DNA from: Gemmatimonadota bacterium
Lineage (GTDB): Bacteria; Gemmatimonadota; Gemmatimonadetes; Gemmatimonadales; Gemmatimonadaceae
Direction of reading: 5' to 3'
DNA length: 64,000 bases
NCBI GenBank assembly: GCA_016704465.1
Contig: JADJAD010000004.1
Coordinates: 496,001-560,000, forward strand
Under the pieces are notes generated by a model, which was given only the letters and a program-made list of their open reading frames with translations, ran no database searches and was not told the DNA's origin. Positions within the stretch are counted from its first letter, which is position 1, and each line of letters begins with the position of its first letter. Position numbers and translations under genes: made by a program. Below, piece by piece: positions 42,635 to 50,186 of the stretch.

Positions 42635-42752
42635 GCGGCATGGTCCCGGGTGAGAGCGGCCGAATCTTATCCAGCGACCGGGAATGCGGCTACCGACGCG
42701 CAGGCAGTCGCCCATGGGCAATGTCCCCCCACGGCGCCCGCTGGGTCGCGCC

Positions 42753-43622
42753 CTAGAACTCCAGCTGCGCCAGGAAGTCGAAGTCCCGCTTCGCGCTGGC
42801 CATCGCGTCGCGCGCCCCTTCCTGCTCAACGAAACAGCGCTTCCTCTCGAGGTCGGGTATCGCGGCCAGGATGCCGCGCAGGTCGACGGTCCCCTGCCCC
42901 AGGTCGGTGTCACGCGAGCGATCGGCGACCACGTCCTTGAGATGAAAGCTCCAGCATCGCGGGCCATGACGGGCGAGGAAGGCGAGGGGATCGCCGCCAC
43001 CCATGGTCATGTTCCCTACATCGAGTTGCAGGCGCACGGCCGACGGGTCGGTGCGCTCGACGAAGACCTCGAAGGGCACCCGCCCTTCGAGCGGTCGCTG
43101 GTGCTCGGGCTCGTTATGCATCGCCAGCCAGATGCCGGCGCGTCGCGCCACCTCGCCGGCACGGTTGAAGCGATCGCCCCACTGCTTCCAGTCGTCGAGC
43201 GAGCGCACGGTGTCGGCGGCGAAGCCGGGGACCACGAGCATCTCGTGACCGATGAGGCGTGCCATGTCGAGCGACTGTTCCCAGCCCTCGAGCACCGTCG
43301 CCGACGCGATGTGCGCCGAGGTCGCGCGCAGTCCCGTGTTGGCCAGCGCATCGCGCACCTGCGTCGCCGAGCGCCCGAAGTTGCCGAAGCTCCAGAGCAG
43401 CTCCACGTTGTCGTAGCCCATCGCGCGGACCGCCGCCATGGTGCGCTCCGGGTCGCGACGCATGGCGTCGCGCACGGAGTAGAGTTCCAGCCCGATGCTG
43501 GTGAGGCGGCGACGTCCAGACATGAGGGGAAGGGCCGCGGACGCCTCGCGCGCCGACCACGCGGCGGCGTGCGCTCCGAGGGCCGCGATCCCGCAGTGCC
43601 CGAAAAAGGTGCGACGATCCAT
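42753..43622 (-). CDS. Tat-exported sugar phosphate isomerase/epimerase-like protein
   Basis: A 289-residue TIM-barrel protein of the xylose-isomerase-like (AP endonuclease 2) superfamily. The N terminus MDRRTFFGHCGIAALGAHAAAW is a Tat signal. The barrel shows IGLELYSVRDAM, MGYDNVELLWS, AMHNEPEHQRP with a probable metal Glu/His, LQLDVGNM and SFHLKDV, then a final FVEQEG. These are the metal-binding positions of the family. The substrate, probably a sugar, is unknown. It is divergent from the S9 peptidase with a very short shared upstream region. Confidence 0.87.
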   Translation of the reverse strand: MDRRTFFGHCGIAALGAHAAAWSAREASAALPLMSGRRRLTSIGLELYSVRDAMRRDPERTMAAVRAMGYDNVELLWSFGNFGRSATQVRDALANTGLRATSAHIASATVLEGWEQSLDMARLIGHEMLVVPGFAADTVRSLDDWKQWGDRFNRAGEVARRAGIWLAMHNEPEHQRPLEGRVPFEVFVERTDPSAVRLQLDVGNMTMGGGDPLAFLARHGPRCWSFHLKDVVADRSRDTDLGQGTVDLRGILAAIPDLERKRCFVEQEGARDAMASAKRDFDFLAQLEF

Positions 43623-43658
43623 CCGTCCTCCACTCTGCCGTGTGAGGCCTGGCGCCTG

Positions 43659-45713
43659 GTGGGGGCCGCCCTGGTCGTCGCCGGCCCCGATCCTGTCGCC
43701 GCCCAATCCCGCCCCATGTCGCTTGACGACGTCATGGCGCTGCGGTCCGTGGGGGGCGTGGACATGTCGCCCGACGGTTCCCGCGTCGTGTACACCGTGG
43801 GCGGCTGGGAGCACCCGGCCGCGCGCGACACGAGCAAGGGTGACCGACACGACATGCGCTCGCATATCTGGATGGTCTCGCGCGGCGGCGGGGACCAGCG
43901 CCAGCTCACCTTCGGGGAGCGCGGCGAAAGCGCGCCCCAGTGGTCGCCCGCGGGCTCACACATCGCCTTCATCGCCGCGCGAGGGACCCCGGTCGGTGAC
44001 GATGCCCCGCGTCCGCAGCTCTGGCTCCTCCCGTCGGCGGGTGGCGAGGCATGGCAGCTCACGACGGTGCGCGACGGCGCGAACAGCTACGTCTGGTCGC
44101 CCGACGGCAGCCAGATTGCCTTTCTCAGCACCGACTCGCTCTCGCGCGACGCCGAGGCGCGGATCAAGCGGCGTGACGATCCCAAGCCGTTCGAGGGCGA
44201 CCTGCGCCGCGCGCACCTGTGGGTGGTCAACGTGGCGACGAAGCAGGCGACCAAGCTGACGAGCGGCGACTTCACGGTCCGCGGGGCCCCCACGTGGTCT
44301 CCCGACGGCACTCGGCTCGCCATCCTCACCTCGCCAACCCCGCTCATTCGCGACGAGCGTCGTGACGCATGGATCGTGACGGTGGCCAGCCGAGAGAAGG
44401 TCCGCATATCCCCGCCGCCGTCCATGCTCGCCCAGGGCACGCCGGTCTGGTCGCCGGACGGGAAGATGCTGGCCTTCGGCGCCCTCACCGAGACATGGAA
44501 GGCGAACGGCGACAGCATCGCCCCCCGGTCGCTCAAGAACACCAACCTGGTGCTGTACGACATCGCCGCGCGCAGTGCGCGCGACGCATCGGGCGCGCAG
44601 TTCGACAATTCGGTCGGGCAGCTGCACTGGTCGGCCGACGGACGTCAGGTGCTGTTCACGGCGCAGGTGCGCGCGTACGGCAACGTCTACGCGCTCGACG
44701 TCGCCTCGGGGCGTGTCACCGAGCTGACGCGCGACCTGATGATCCGCGCACCCTCGTACGCATCGGACGGTCGCACGGTCGCCTTCGCCATGGACTCGCC
44801 CGACTCGCCGGCCGAGGTGTACATCGCCGACGGGAGCTTCGCCTCGCCGACGCGCCTCACCACGACCAATCCGCAGCTGGCCGGGGTCTCGTTAGGCCAG
44901 ACCGAAGTCATCACCTGGAAGAGCAGCGACGGCTGGAGCGTGGAGGGGATCCTGCTCAAGCCGGTCGGCTACACCCCGGGGCAGCGTGTCCCGCTCCTGG
45001 TCGACGTGCACGGCGGCCCCACCGGCGCCCACACCAACGGCTTCAAGGCCAACTGGGGGAGCGCCGGCCACTACTGGGCCGGGCGCGGCTGGGCCGTGCT
45101 GTATCCCAATCCGCGCGGGAGCACCGGGTACGGCGAGAAGTTCATGCGCGGCAACCTCAAGGACTGGGGGGGCGGCGACTACCGCGACATCATGACCGGC
45201 GTCGACGAGCTCGTGAAACGCGGCATCGCCGACTCGGACCGCCTCGCCATCACCGGGTGGAGCTACGGCGGCTACATGACCGGCTGGGTCGTCTCGCAGA
45301 CCGGACGGTTCAAGGCCGCCATGATGGGGGCCGGGCTCGTCAACATGGTCAGCATGTACGGCACCACCGACATTCCCGGATACATCGGCACCTTCTACGA
45401 CGGCATGCCGCAGCTCGACGGGACGATGTCCAACAAGTCGCTCGAGTTCTACCGCTCCCGCTCCGCCATCTCGTATTCCGACAAGGTCACCACCCCGCTG
45501 CTGATGCTGCACGGCGGCAACGACGAGCGCGTGCCCATCGGCCAGCCCATGGAGTATTTCCGCAACCTGCGCGATCGTGGCAAGACGGCCGAACTCGTGT
45601 TCTATCCGCGCGAGGGACACGGCTTGAGCGAGTACTACCACCAGATCGACAAGATGCAGCGCGAGTACGAGTGGATCGCCCGGCACACCCTCCCGGCGAA
45701 GGTGCTCCAGTAG
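43659..45713 (+). CDS. Secreted S9 family prolyl oligopeptidase/dipeptidyl peptidase
   Basis: Serine peptidase with an N-terminal seven-bladed propeller (repeated SPDGS-type motifs, e.g. WSPDGSQIAFL, WSPDGTRLAIL) and a C-terminal alpha/beta hydrolase domain. Catalytic residues are the Ser of GWSYGGYM (about residue 535), Asp of GGNDERVP and His of EGHGLSEYYH. The GTG at 43659 is proposed because it makes a signal-like start (GAALVVAGPDPVAAQ); ATG at 43716 is the next choice and would lack a signal. With GTG only 36 bases separate this gene from the divergent isomerase. Likely role: peptide scavenging outside the cytoplasm. An octamer copy occurs at 44890-44897. Confidence 0.92.
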   Translation: MGAALVVAGPDPVAAQSRPMSLDDVMALRSVGGVDMSPDGSRVVYTVGGWEHPAARDTSKGDRHDMRSHIWMVSRGGGDQRQLTFGERGESAPQWSPAGSHIAFIAARGTPVGDDAPRPQLWLLPSAGGEAWQLTTVRDGANSYVWSPDGSQIAFLSTDSLSRDAEARIKRRDDPKPFEGDLRRAHLWVVNVATKQATKLTSGDFTVRGAPTWSPDGTRLAILTSPTPLIRDERRDAWIVTVASREKVRISPPPSMLAQGTPVWSPDGKMLAFGALTETWKANGDSIAPRSLKNTNLVLYDIAARSARDASGAQFDNSVGQLHWSADGRQVLFTAQVRAYGNVYALDVASGRVTELTRDLMIRAPSYASDGRTVAFAMDSPDSPAEVYIADGSFASPTRLTTTNPQLAGVSLGQTEVITWKSSDGWSVEGILLKPVGYTPGQRVPLLVDVHGGPTGAHTNGFKANWGSAGHYWAGRGWAVLYPNPRGSTGYGEKFMRGNLKDWGGGDYRDIMTGVDELVKRGIADSDRLAITGWSYGGYMTGWVVSQTGRFKAAMMGAGLVNMVSMYGTTDIPGYIGTFYDGMPQLDGTMSNKSLEFYRSRSAISYSDKVTTPLLMLHGGNDERVPIGQPMEYFRNLRDRGKTAELVFYPREGHGLSEYYHQIDKMQREYEWIARHTLPAKVLQ

Positions 45714-45747
45714 CGGCCATCGCATCGCTCACCGCCGGCATGCGGCC

Positions 45748-45815
45748 CACCAGGCGGCCAGCGCCACCAGGCGGCCAGCGCCACCAGGCGGCCAGCGCCA
45801 CCAAGCGGCCAGCGC
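45748..45815. repeat. Tandem repeat, 4 x 17 bp
   Basis: Three exact copies of CACCAGGCGGCCAGCGC and a fourth with one change (CACCAAGCGG...), downstream of the S9 peptidase stop. No coding or structural role is visible. Confidence 0.92.
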
Positions 45816-45865
45816 CGCCTGCCGGCGCGCCGGCGACAAGTCGGGCGATCGCGTGATGTCTCGTT

Positions 45866-45897
45866 GGCGGCGCCCCGCGCAAAGGTGGGGCGCCGCC
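45866..45897 (+). terminator. Intrinsic terminator-like hairpin
   Basis: Perfect 11-bp stem GGCGGCGCCCC / GGGGCGCCGCC with a 10-base loop, followed by ATTACCATT. It separates the S9 peptidase from the zinc-ribbon gene. Confidence 0.75.
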
Positions 45898-45934
45898 ATT
45901 ACCATTCCCCCTCACCGTCTCGCCGAGAGGGACC

Positions 45935-46378
45935 ATGTCCGCTGTTCACTACCTCTGCACCCAGTGCGGTGCGCAGACCAGCGCCCCGCTCAAGGTTCCG
46001 CCCGGCAGTGCGTGGGTGGCGCTGGCGCTGGCGGTGCCGTTCATCGTTCCCGGCGTCATCTATACGGTGTGGCGATTCAGCATGCGGCGCTCCGTCTGCC
46101 CGACGTGCGGTCACGCCCAGCTCATCCCAGCCAACGCCCCGCTCGCCCGCACGTGGCGCGCCTCCGGGTGGGTCGCGGGGCGTCCCGCGGAGCCGTCGGC
46201 GTCCATCGCCCCGACGACCTCGCCCGACATTCGCATCGACCGCATCGAACAGGCGATCGACGCCATCGCCGGCGAAGTTGACCGGATCGCCAACCAGCAG
46301 CGCGTCGCTCCGGGGGCCCGTGCCGACCGGGAGCCTGCCGCGCGGCTCCGCGAACGCAGTTCGGTCACGCCGACCTGA
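45935..46378 (+). CDS. Zinc-ribbon membrane protein, unknown function
   Basis: A 147-residue protein. Two CxxC pairs (CTQC at residues 8-11 and CPTC near 55-58) enclose one membrane segment (about 27-48, WVALALAVPFIVPGVIYTVW), so the two zinc half-sites would meet at the cytosolic face if both ends are cytosolic. The C-terminal 70 residues are polar with a short heptad-like helix (IRIDRIEQAIDAIAGEVDRIANQ). The next gene starts 59 bases on. Role unknown. Confidence 0.8.
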   Translation: MSAVHYLCTQCGAQTSAPLKVPPGSAWVALALAVPFIVPGVIYTVWRFSMRRSVCPTCGHAQLIPANAPLARTWRASGWVAGRPAEPSASIAPTTSPDIRIDRIEQAIDAIAGEVDRIANQQRVAPGARADREPAARLRERSSVTPT

Positions 46379-46437
46379 CGCCAGGACCTCGAACGTGCCG
46401 CTCCACCGCCTGCCCCTTCTCCCCCGGTTCTGACCTC

Positions 46438-48297
46438 ATGTCCCTCTCCAGCGTTCGCGAGCAGCTGCGTGGCGTTTCGTACCTCGACGGGCTGACCAGC
46501 ACCGCCCTTCATCAACTGGCGCACCTGGTGGAGGTGCAGACGTGGGAGCCGGAGCACCCGCTGTTCGTTGAAGGCGCGAAGCGCGAGATGATGGCGATTC
46601 TGGGGGAGGGGAGCGTCAGCATCGAACAGGTGCGCAACGGGCGGCCGGTGCGCTTGGCAACGCTGGGCGCGGGCGAAGCGGTCGGTGAGGGGATCCTGCT
46701 CGACGATACACCGCACGCCACGGCCGCCCACACGCTCGAGCGCACGATCGCCTTCGTACTGCGGAAGGAGAGCATCCAGCTCATCATCAAGGAACACCCG
46801 GCGCTCTACGCCGCCCTCGTCGGTCGCGCGGCCCGCTCCATCTCTCGGCGCCTCGCCGCCACCGATGCCACCATGGTCGGACGCGGACGGCGACTCGGCT
46901 TTTCCGGCGCCGTCACCCGGCTGGAGAAGGACCTGCTGGGCGAGCGCGAGGTCCCGCACGACGCGCTGTACGGCGTGCAGACCTTGCGGGCGATGGAGAA
47001 CTTCCCGATCACCGGCGTCGTGATCCGCGAGTTTCCGGCGCTCCTGTCGGCGCTGGCCGCGGTGAAGGAAGCGGCGGCGCTGGCCAACGCCGAGCTGGGA
47101 CTGCTCGACGACGAGCGCTGTGCCGTGATCGTGAAGGCCGCGGCCGAAGTGCGGCACGGGCGGCACCACGAGCACTTCCTCGTGGACGTGATCCAGGGAG
47201 GGGCCGGCACCTCGACCAACATGAACGCGAACGAGGTCATCGCGAACCGGGCGCTCGAACTCCTGGGTGCCAAGCGCGGCGACTACGAGCGGCTGCACCC
47301 CAACTCGCACGTCAACCTCTCGCAGTCGACGAACGACGTGTATCCCACCGCCGTGCGCGTCGCCCTGCATGGGGAGATCGAGAAGCTGCGCGACGCGATG
47401 CGTGCGCTGGCCCTGGCGTTCAAGGCCAAGGGCTCGGAGTTCGCGCCGTTCCTCAAGATGGGTCGCACCCAGATGCAGGACGCCGTCCCCATGACGCTGG
47501 GGCAGGAGTTTACGGCATTCGGCCACACGATCCTGGAGGATGTCGACCGCCTCGGGGAGTCGCTCTCGCTGATTCGCGAGATCAGCATGGGCGCGACCGC
47601 CATCGGGACCGGGATCACGGCCCCCGCCGGGTACACGGAGTCGGTGCGCAAGCACTTGTCGGAGATCACGGGGCTCGACCTGATCACCGCGCCCGACCTG
47701 GTCGAGGCGACGTCGGATACCGGAGCCTTCGTGCAGCTCTCGGGGGTGCTCAAGCGGTGCGCCGTCAAGCTGTCCAAGATCTGCAACGACCTGCGACTGC
47801 TCAGCTCGGGCCCACGCACCGGATTTGGTGAGATCAACCTCCCGGCCATGCAGCCGGGCTCCTCGATCATGCCGGGCAAGGTCAACCCGGTGATTCCCGA
47901 GGTGGTGAACCAGGTGTGCTTCGAGGTCATCGGCGGCGACGTGACGGTGACCATGGCCGCCGAGGCCGGGCAGCTGCAGCTGAATGCCTTCGAGCCGGTG
48001 ATCGCCTTTCGCCTCATGCGGGGGATCGACTCGCTGCGCAACGCCTGCGAGGTGCTGCGAACCCGCTGCGTGGAAGGGATCACCGCGAATCCGGACCGGA
48101 TGAAGCGCTTCGTCGAGGAGTCGATCGGGATCGTCACCGCGCTGGTCCCCGTCCTGGGCTACGCGGTGGCCACCGAGATCGCCAGGGAAGCGCTGGAGAG
48201 CGGGCGAGGGGTGTACGACGTCGTGGAGTCGCGCGGGCTGATGTCGCGCGCGCGCATGGACGAGGTGCTGAATCCCCACGGCATGATCGGCGGGTAG
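46438..48297 (+). CDS. Fusion of a cyclic-nucleotide-binding domain with aspartate ammonia-lyase
   Basis: The 619-residue product combines a CRP-like cNMP-binding beta-roll (residues 10-140, with GEGSVSIEQV, LGAGEAVGEGILLDD and a C helix) and a complete aspartase (155-615) that deaminates aspartate to fumarate and ammonia. The enzyme part starts at LEKDLLGEREVPHDALYGVQTLRA, has HPNSHVNLSQSTNDVYPTA (aspartase type rather than fumarase) and the catalytic loop GSSIMPGKVNP (474-484). Standalone aspartases have about 470 residues, so the N-terminal 150 are an addition. The cNMP domain lacks a clear RxA(A/T) phosphate cassette, so nucleotide binding is uncertain. No frameshift or linker break separates the domains. 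Confidence 0.92.
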   Translation: MSLSSVREQLRGVSYLDGLTSTALHQLAHLVEVQTWEPEHPLFVEGAKREMMAILGEGSVSIEQVRNGRPVRLATLGAGEAVGEGILLDDTPHATAAHTLERTIAFVLRKESIQLIIKEHPALYAALVGRAARSISRRLAATDATMVGRGRRLGFSGAVTRLEKDLLGEREVPHDALYGVQTLRAMENFPITGVVIREFPALLSALAAVKEAAALANAELGLLDDERCAVIVKAAAEVRHGRHHEHFLVDVIQGGAGTSTNMNANEVIANRALELLGAKRGDYERLHPNSHVNLSQSTNDVYPTAVRVALHGEIEKLRDAMRALALAFKAKGSEFAPFLKMGRTQMQDAVPMTLGQEFTAFGHTILEDVDRLGESLSLIREISMGATAIGTGITAPAGYTESVRKHLSEITGLDLITAPDLVEATSDTGAFVQLSGVLKRCAVKLSKICNDLRLLSSGPRTGFGEINLPAMQPGSSIMPGKVNPVIPEVVNQVCFEVIGGDVTVTMAAEAGQLQLNAFEPVIAFRLMRGIDSLRNACEVLRTRCVEGITANPDRMKRFVEESIGIVTALVPVLGYAVATEIAREALESGRGVYDVVESRGLMSRARMDEVLNPHGMIGG

Positions 48298-48306
48298 GGG
48301 CGCGGG

Positions 48307-48681
48307 ATGGCATCGCAACTCGACGGCGCCGGCCAGAGCAAGCTCGCCACGCTGGACGACGCGCAGGCGCAGCTGCAGCGCCTGCACGGCATCGTCGAGC
48401 ACTATGCCATGGCGGTGCGCAACCAGCAGGCGACCGCCGGGTTCCGTCAGCAGCTGCTGCGCGCCGGGACCCCGCTGGTCGGACTGCTCAAGCCGCAGTT
48501 CGGGGTGATCGCCGACGTGGTGAGTGCCTTCCTGCTGGTCGCGTCGCGCGGCGGCGGCGATCAGGCCAAGGTGCGCGCGCTCCGCGAGGCGGTGGCCTCG
48601 ATCCGGGCGCAGGTCGACATTTCCGCCACGAAGGTGAAGGAGAAGCACACCATGACGGTTCCCGCCGCGGAGGCCGAATAG
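48307..48681 (+). CDS. Hypothetical helical protein
   Basis: A 124-residue protein 9 bases after the aspartase fusion and probably cotranscribed with it. It is almost entirely helical (DDAQAQLQRLHGIVEHYAMAVRNQQ, LREAVASIRAQVDISATKVKEKH), with a mildly hydrophobic centre (LVGLLKPQFGVIADVVSAFLLVA, residues 57-79). I do not recognise a family. Confidence 0.7.
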   Translation: MASQLDGAGQSKLATLDDAQAQLQRLHGIVEHYAMAVRNQQATAGFRQQLLRAGTPLVGLLKPQFGVIADVVSAFLLVASRGGGDQAKVRALREAVASIRAQVDISATKVKEKHTMTVPAAEAE

Positions 48682-48846
48682 GCTGCGGATTCGCGCCGGA
48701 CGCTCATCGCATGGCGCGGGGTAACTCGTTGTGGCGTCGACGCCTTCGGGGTGCCGTGAGGCTGCTTGCTTCGCTGCTGACGGGCCCGTAGTTTGTGCAC
48801 ACCTTCCGCCCCATCCGACCGGGTAGGGCGACTGATTTTCGCCTCA

Positions 48847-48862
48847 CATTCGAAAGCGAATG
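48847..48862 (+). promoter_or_regulatory. Small hairpin covering the coxB start codon
   Basis: CATTCG and CGAATG with an AAAG loop; the 3' arm contains the proposed ATG (48860-48862). If that ATG is used, folding would hide it. Upstream, TTGCTT and TAGTTT about 17 bases apart (near 48768-48796) could form the operon promoter. Confidence 0.35.
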
Positions 48863-50146
48863 CTACGGAACATCCGATCGCGTCGGGGAGGCATGGCGAT
48901 GGTCATCGCTGTGACCTTGTTGGTACTCGCCGCCTGCAGCGGCGGCGACTACCCCAACTCGACATTTCTTCCCACGACGGACAACAACCGCGACGCCACC
49001 GATCTCTGGAACCGGATGATGTTCTGGGGCACGATCGTGTTCGTGATCGTGGAGGCGATCCTGCTCTACACGATCATCAAGTACCGTCGACGCCCTGGCG
49101 GACCGGAACCGGAGCACGTGCACGGCAACACGCTGATGGAGATCACCTGGACGCTCGCCCCGGCGCTGATCCTGGTGTTCATCGCCGTGCCGACGGTGCG
49201 CACGATCTTCCGTTCACAGGCGGCGGCGCCGGCGAACGCGGTGCAGATCGAGGTGATCGGGCATCAGTGGTGGTGGGAGTTCCGCTATCCGGAGTACGGC
49301 TTCACCACGGCGAACGAGATCTACATGCCGCATGGCCGTCCGGTGAACTTCGCGCTGCGCACCGCCGACGTGCTGCACTCCTTCTGGATTCCGGCGCTGG
49401 CCGGCAAGCGCGACCTGATCTCGAACCGGACGAACTACCTCTGGTTCACCCCGGACTCGACGGGCGAGGCCGCGTTCAACGGCAGCTGCAACGAGTACTG
49501 CGGGGCGAGCCACGCGAACATGAAGTTCCGCGCGTTCACCGTGTCGGCCGAGGACTTCGACACGTGGGCGCGCCACCAGGCGGCCAACGCGATCTTCCCG
49601 CCGCCGGTCGACACCGCCGCGGCACCCGCGACCGTGCGCCCGGCGAGCAATGCGATCGGGATGGCGCAGGCGGTGCCGGCCGCCCAGGCAGCGCCGACGA
49701 CGGTGCAGGCGCCGACCACGCCCTGGCAGTTCCCGCGCGAGAAGGTCCCGCCGCATGTGCTGCCGCAGACACCGATTCCCGCCAGCGTGTCGATCGCCGA
49801 CGCGGCGATCGCGGCCGGCGACGCGCAGCGCGGCTTCACGACCTATTCGCGCTCGGCGTGCATCGGCTGCCACAAGATCCGCGGCAACCCCAGCTCCATG
49901 GGGATTCTCGGGCCCGACCTCACGCACGTGGGCTCACGCTTCACGATCGCCAGCGGGCTGTTCCCGAACGATGCGAAGCACCTGGCCCACTGGATCAAGA
50001 ACGCCCGGGCCATGAAGCCCGGGTCGCTGATGCAGACGTTAGGCAAGGGTGAACACGACCCGATCATGAACATCACCGTGCAAGCCGGCGGATTGACTGA
50101 TGAGCAGATCGCCGACATCACCGCGTACCTGCTCTCGCTCAAGTAG
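48860..50146 (+). CDS. coxB: Cytochrome c oxidase subunit II with fused cytochrome c domain
   Basis: Electron-entry subunit of an aa3/caa3-type terminal oxidase. The 428 residues have a lipobox (LLVLAAC), two membrane helices (about 53-75 and 94-116), a cupredoxin domain with the CuA ligands in HSFW and GSCNEYCGASHANMKF, a Pro/Ala linker of about 70 residues, and a c-type cytochrome domain (SACIGCHK, methionine ligand downstream near residue 390). The fusion defines a caa3-type enzyme that can take electrons from soluble cytochrome c. ATG at 48893 or 48899 (after GGGGAGG) are alternative starts; 48860 gives the best basic n-region (MLRNIRSRRGG). Confidence 0.96.
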   Translation: MLRNIRSRRGGMAMVIAVTLLVLAACSGGDYPNSTFLPTTDNNRDATDLWNRMMFWGTIVFVIVEAILLYTIIKYRRRPGGPEPEHVHGNTLMEITWTLAPALILVFIAVPTVRTIFRSQAAAPANAVQIEVIGHQWWWEFRYPEYGFTTANEIYMPHGRPVNFALRTADVLHSFWIPALAGKRDLISNRTNYLWFTPDSTGEAAFNGSCNEYCGASHANMKFRAFTVSAEDFDTWARHQAANAIFPPPVDTAAAPATVRPASNAIGMAQAVPAAQAAPTTVQAPTTPWQFPREKVPPHVLPQTPIPASVSIADAAIAAGDAQRGFTTYSRSACIGCHKIRGNPSSMGILGPDLTHVGSRFTIASGLFPNDAKHLAHWIKNARAMKPGSLMQTLGKGEHDPIMNITVQAGGLTDEQIADITAYLLSLK

Positions 50147-50150
50147 CACG

Positions 50151-50178
50151 CCCGTCCCCCGTCTCCCGTCCCCCGTCC
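50151..50178. repeat. GTCCCCC/GTCTCCC heptamer run between coxB and coxA
   Basis: Four short units of the same pyrimidine heptamer seen at 28085-28233, in a 40-base intra-operon gap. Confidence 0.8.
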
Positions 50179-50186
50179 TACTTTCC

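Noticed and set aside
42684..43658. N-terminal extension of the S9 peptidase
   Set aside because: This stretch is antisense to the isomerase-like gene and contains no signal or domain.
46111..48648. 845-codon minus-strand frame
   Set aside because: Antisense to the cNMP-aspartase fusion; composition (His/Arg/Gly-rich) and lack of motifs argue against a gene.
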